The notes below the pieces were generated by a model. That model saw only the letters and a list, made by a program, of their open reading frames with translations. It had not been told where the DNA came from and ran no database searches. From assembly GCA_022539475.1 (NCBI GenBank), contig VCMS01000013.1:124001-188000 (forward strand): a stretch of DNA of 64,000 nt, written 5' to 3'. Source of the stretch: Gracilaria domingensis. Taxonomy: Eukaryota > Rhodophyta > Florideophyceae > Gracilariales > Gracilariaceae. Positions within the stretch are counted from its first letter, which is position 1; each line of letters opens with the position of its first letter. The position numbers were made by a program, and so were the translations under genes. Shown piece by piece: positions 63,301-64,000 of the stretch.

Positions 63301-64000
63301 CAACAACATACAGGTTCAAGATTGTGTTTAGCGCGTCTACCAGGGAGGTGGAAGCAACATCTGTGGTTCTCTCTATTCGAACTGCAGATGCCCCGACTGT
63401 CGGTTTCCCAGAACCCTCTGTCACGAATGGAACCACGGATACTGTCTTCACTGCTACGGCGGGCATTCCTTCAACTAAGTCTACCTTTTCTTATTACTTC
63501 ATCATGACCGACGAGAAAGGAAACAAGTTCTGCCTCGGAGGTTGCACTGGTTACAACGTTGTGTACTTCCAGGTCGGTAGAGCAGGAAGTTATGAGTTGA
63601 GTGTTTTACTGTTCGATATGCAAGGAAAAGCTCTACTCAATGAGGCTACGCTCTCGAAGAATGTAACTGTACATGAGTCTAGCACAGCTCGTGATTACCA
63701 GTCGTACTTGAATGTGTTGTTTAACTACGGCGATGACCACACATGGACGCAACTCGCACATGACTTGGCCTTGAAACTTCTTGATTCAGAATTCCTGGCA
63801 GGAAATCTGTCATCGACTCGAACCCTAATCGAGCGCCAAACAATCTCCCCGGAGGAGCTGTTGGCAGCAAGAATGGAATATGCTTTCGATCTCTCTAGTG
63901 GTTCTCGTAAGATTTACTGCAGTTCTTTCCCGAATTCTTATCACGGTCGCGACTGTTTGGCGTTTGCTCTCGATCTGGCTAGGCAGTCAACATTGGATGA
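60378..64000 (+). CDS. Very large secreted or surface protein with IPT/TIG-like and REJ/PKD-like regions, 3' end beyond the window
   Basis: I read 1207 codons from ATG 60378 to the window end without a stop. The N-terminus is a strong signal peptide (basic MVKSR, then LLFRWFLLLVPFLL). Residues about 444-531 fit an IPT/TIG domain (SINPEYGNEEGGQSIQIQG, then VITSPP). Residues about 764-880 fit a REJ/PKD-type region: VAVIREGEES, YGNNSYDPDV, LSYEWLCR, a second Cys, and SLTVIVQNGG. Such regions occur in polycystin-1-like and egg-jelly-receptor proteins, usually ahead of membrane spans, which would lie to the right of the window. Many N-x-S/T sites fit an extracellular location. No intron is seen. 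Confidence 0.75.
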   Translation, partial: MVKSRCGTSLPLLFRWFLLLVPFLLTRATASRNDIVSIPALDFFRPQTLRTGFLNQSFHEETVVLLQENGEVDHLKIFVLEMPEGVLAEEVVLEQSSSNELVLNTTNNDNLITSFSGGGAMNITCTLSFDNFVGKTEYKLTAIRSTTGEVISTVTVPYIIVGITLYVEKSEGSYQVVSGEGNRYSVPYEKVIDGTVTRDHKILSLFQYADGTSSSGTLSDSIQHGNTIETTPVNVKAQVLHDASVCSIASLGRLNQDNVLQLPQGCGYGFYTDLSGSLCFGLMFQPYRVGKFAIRFSWSGITSQYAPLAEEILELDLNVVISGKPPVAVYGIAPDHGFLRPEGGQNLKLSFFNADLYNISSYYIEVRNVSNAFSMIAGSFQQIGFPEFAQRMSFISEPGHGSSLNWTLFCQVDNVTSGVLSREIQAAVYVPGFSSLFTYDTQKLRIDSINPEYGNEEGGQSIQIQGYFPFFDPDVDSLYFSNVKIVKRYFISYSENLIVITSPPRAELGSSYEYLVHVQMGYAESNKAYFRYIVRNAVVRITQSGTSEIDHSTFRVGDCTPVRFTAVVIPFTSQIQSYLWTLHFSGDVQNDLLKTANFSSTDPAAQTLELRPEWFEAGLYALKITVSMIGTVVENEIFLLREHIVSIGAFILKPPDRYIASPDTPLRLSAVVTPPGECYVGNSSMIFEWEAFGQVQRYSALNTTGTPAVGELTDTPARLGWEYVVPRESLTTGNHTVTFKVWMRERDMILGQAQSYVLIDPSPLVAVIREGEESVTVNSHTTLSLYGNNSYDPDVLSGSRNSGLSYEWLCRQSAKNNFTLEESSTCDDVLVPDSFTSSFTIPIHVVEALGDVNFIQYKLIVRKGMDRVSSAQSLTVIVQNGGSQPHLDDYSLQLTNVDDSVLDWNHVPHYEQTIINVGAGSNITWTYELLEPSVPDFFSSSVINNPLFYSEESNIFSVSGNTKPLGIEAGKMKPSTTYRFKIVFSASTREVEATSVVLSIRTADAPTVGFPEPSVTNGTTDTVFTATAGIPSTKSTFSYYFIMTDEKGNKFCLGGCTGYNVVYFQVGRAGSYELSVLLFDMQGKALLNEATLSKNVTVHESSTARDYQSYLNVLFNYGDDHTWTQLAHDLALKLLDSEFLAGNLSSTRTLIERQTISPEELLAARMEYAFDLSSGSRKIYCSSFPNSYHGRDCLAFALDLARQSTLD

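Noticed and set aside
1-64000. tRNA, rRNA or CRISPR features
   Set aside because: No T-arm-like GTTCRANYC context with a plausible acceptor stem, no rRNA sequence and no spaced short direct repeats were seen; reading by eye can miss diverged tRNAs.

Overview
The window is nuclear DNA of a eukaryote with a plastid, most likely a red alga of the florideophyte type (Chondrus-like). This placement is an inference. It rests on mostly intronless, compact genes with rare short GT-AG introns (61 and 108 nt seen), probably plastid-targeted ThiE, malonyl-CoA:ACP transacylase and CSP41b beside ordinary eukaryotic genes (RPN8, ribosomal protein eL20, MLH1, PARP, CDCA7-like), and a Ty1/copia element resembling the red-algal/GalEa branch. 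No operons, CRISPR arrays, rRNA or tRNA genes are visible. Bases 1-20239 are a head-to-tail array of one copia element with a 5253-5255 bp period. It holds a partial copy followed by three whole copies, with neighbours sharing one LTR; the left end lies outside the window. Each copy carries gag-protease-integrase in ORF1 and, in another frame, a Tudor-like domain, reverse transcriptase and RNase H in ORF2. The primer site just after the LTR matches the 5' half of initiator tRNA-Met, as in Drosophila copia, and contains the gag start codon. The array ends inside a relic of what looks like a hAT transposase. Bases 20240-41770 are a gene region: a MOSC-like membrane-anchored protein (-), ThiE (-, one intron) divergent from a two-WGR PARP (+) whose catalytic His position is Ser, three neighbouring six-span membrane proteins with a shared signature (+), and MLH1 (-), whose frame is broken by an apparent 2-bp loss and whose 3' end is duplicated downstream. 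Bases 41769-64000 hold a single-span coiled-coil protein (+), RPN8 (+, one intron), eL20 (+), FabD (-, frame broken in an A5 run), a CDCA7-like zinc-finger protein (+), a degenerate EF-hand protein (+), a WD-repeat protein (-), a B12D/MLRQ protein with a long acidic tail (-) divergent from CSP41b (+), and the first 1207 codons of a very large secreted or surface protein with IPT/TIG-like and REJ/PKD-like regions, which runs off the right edge. Several gene starts lie in GC-rich islands, some with a CRE-like TGACGTCA. Four frame breaks (two array copies, MLH1, FabD) are small indels, two of them in short repeats and one in an A run, so consensus error must be weighed against real mutation.
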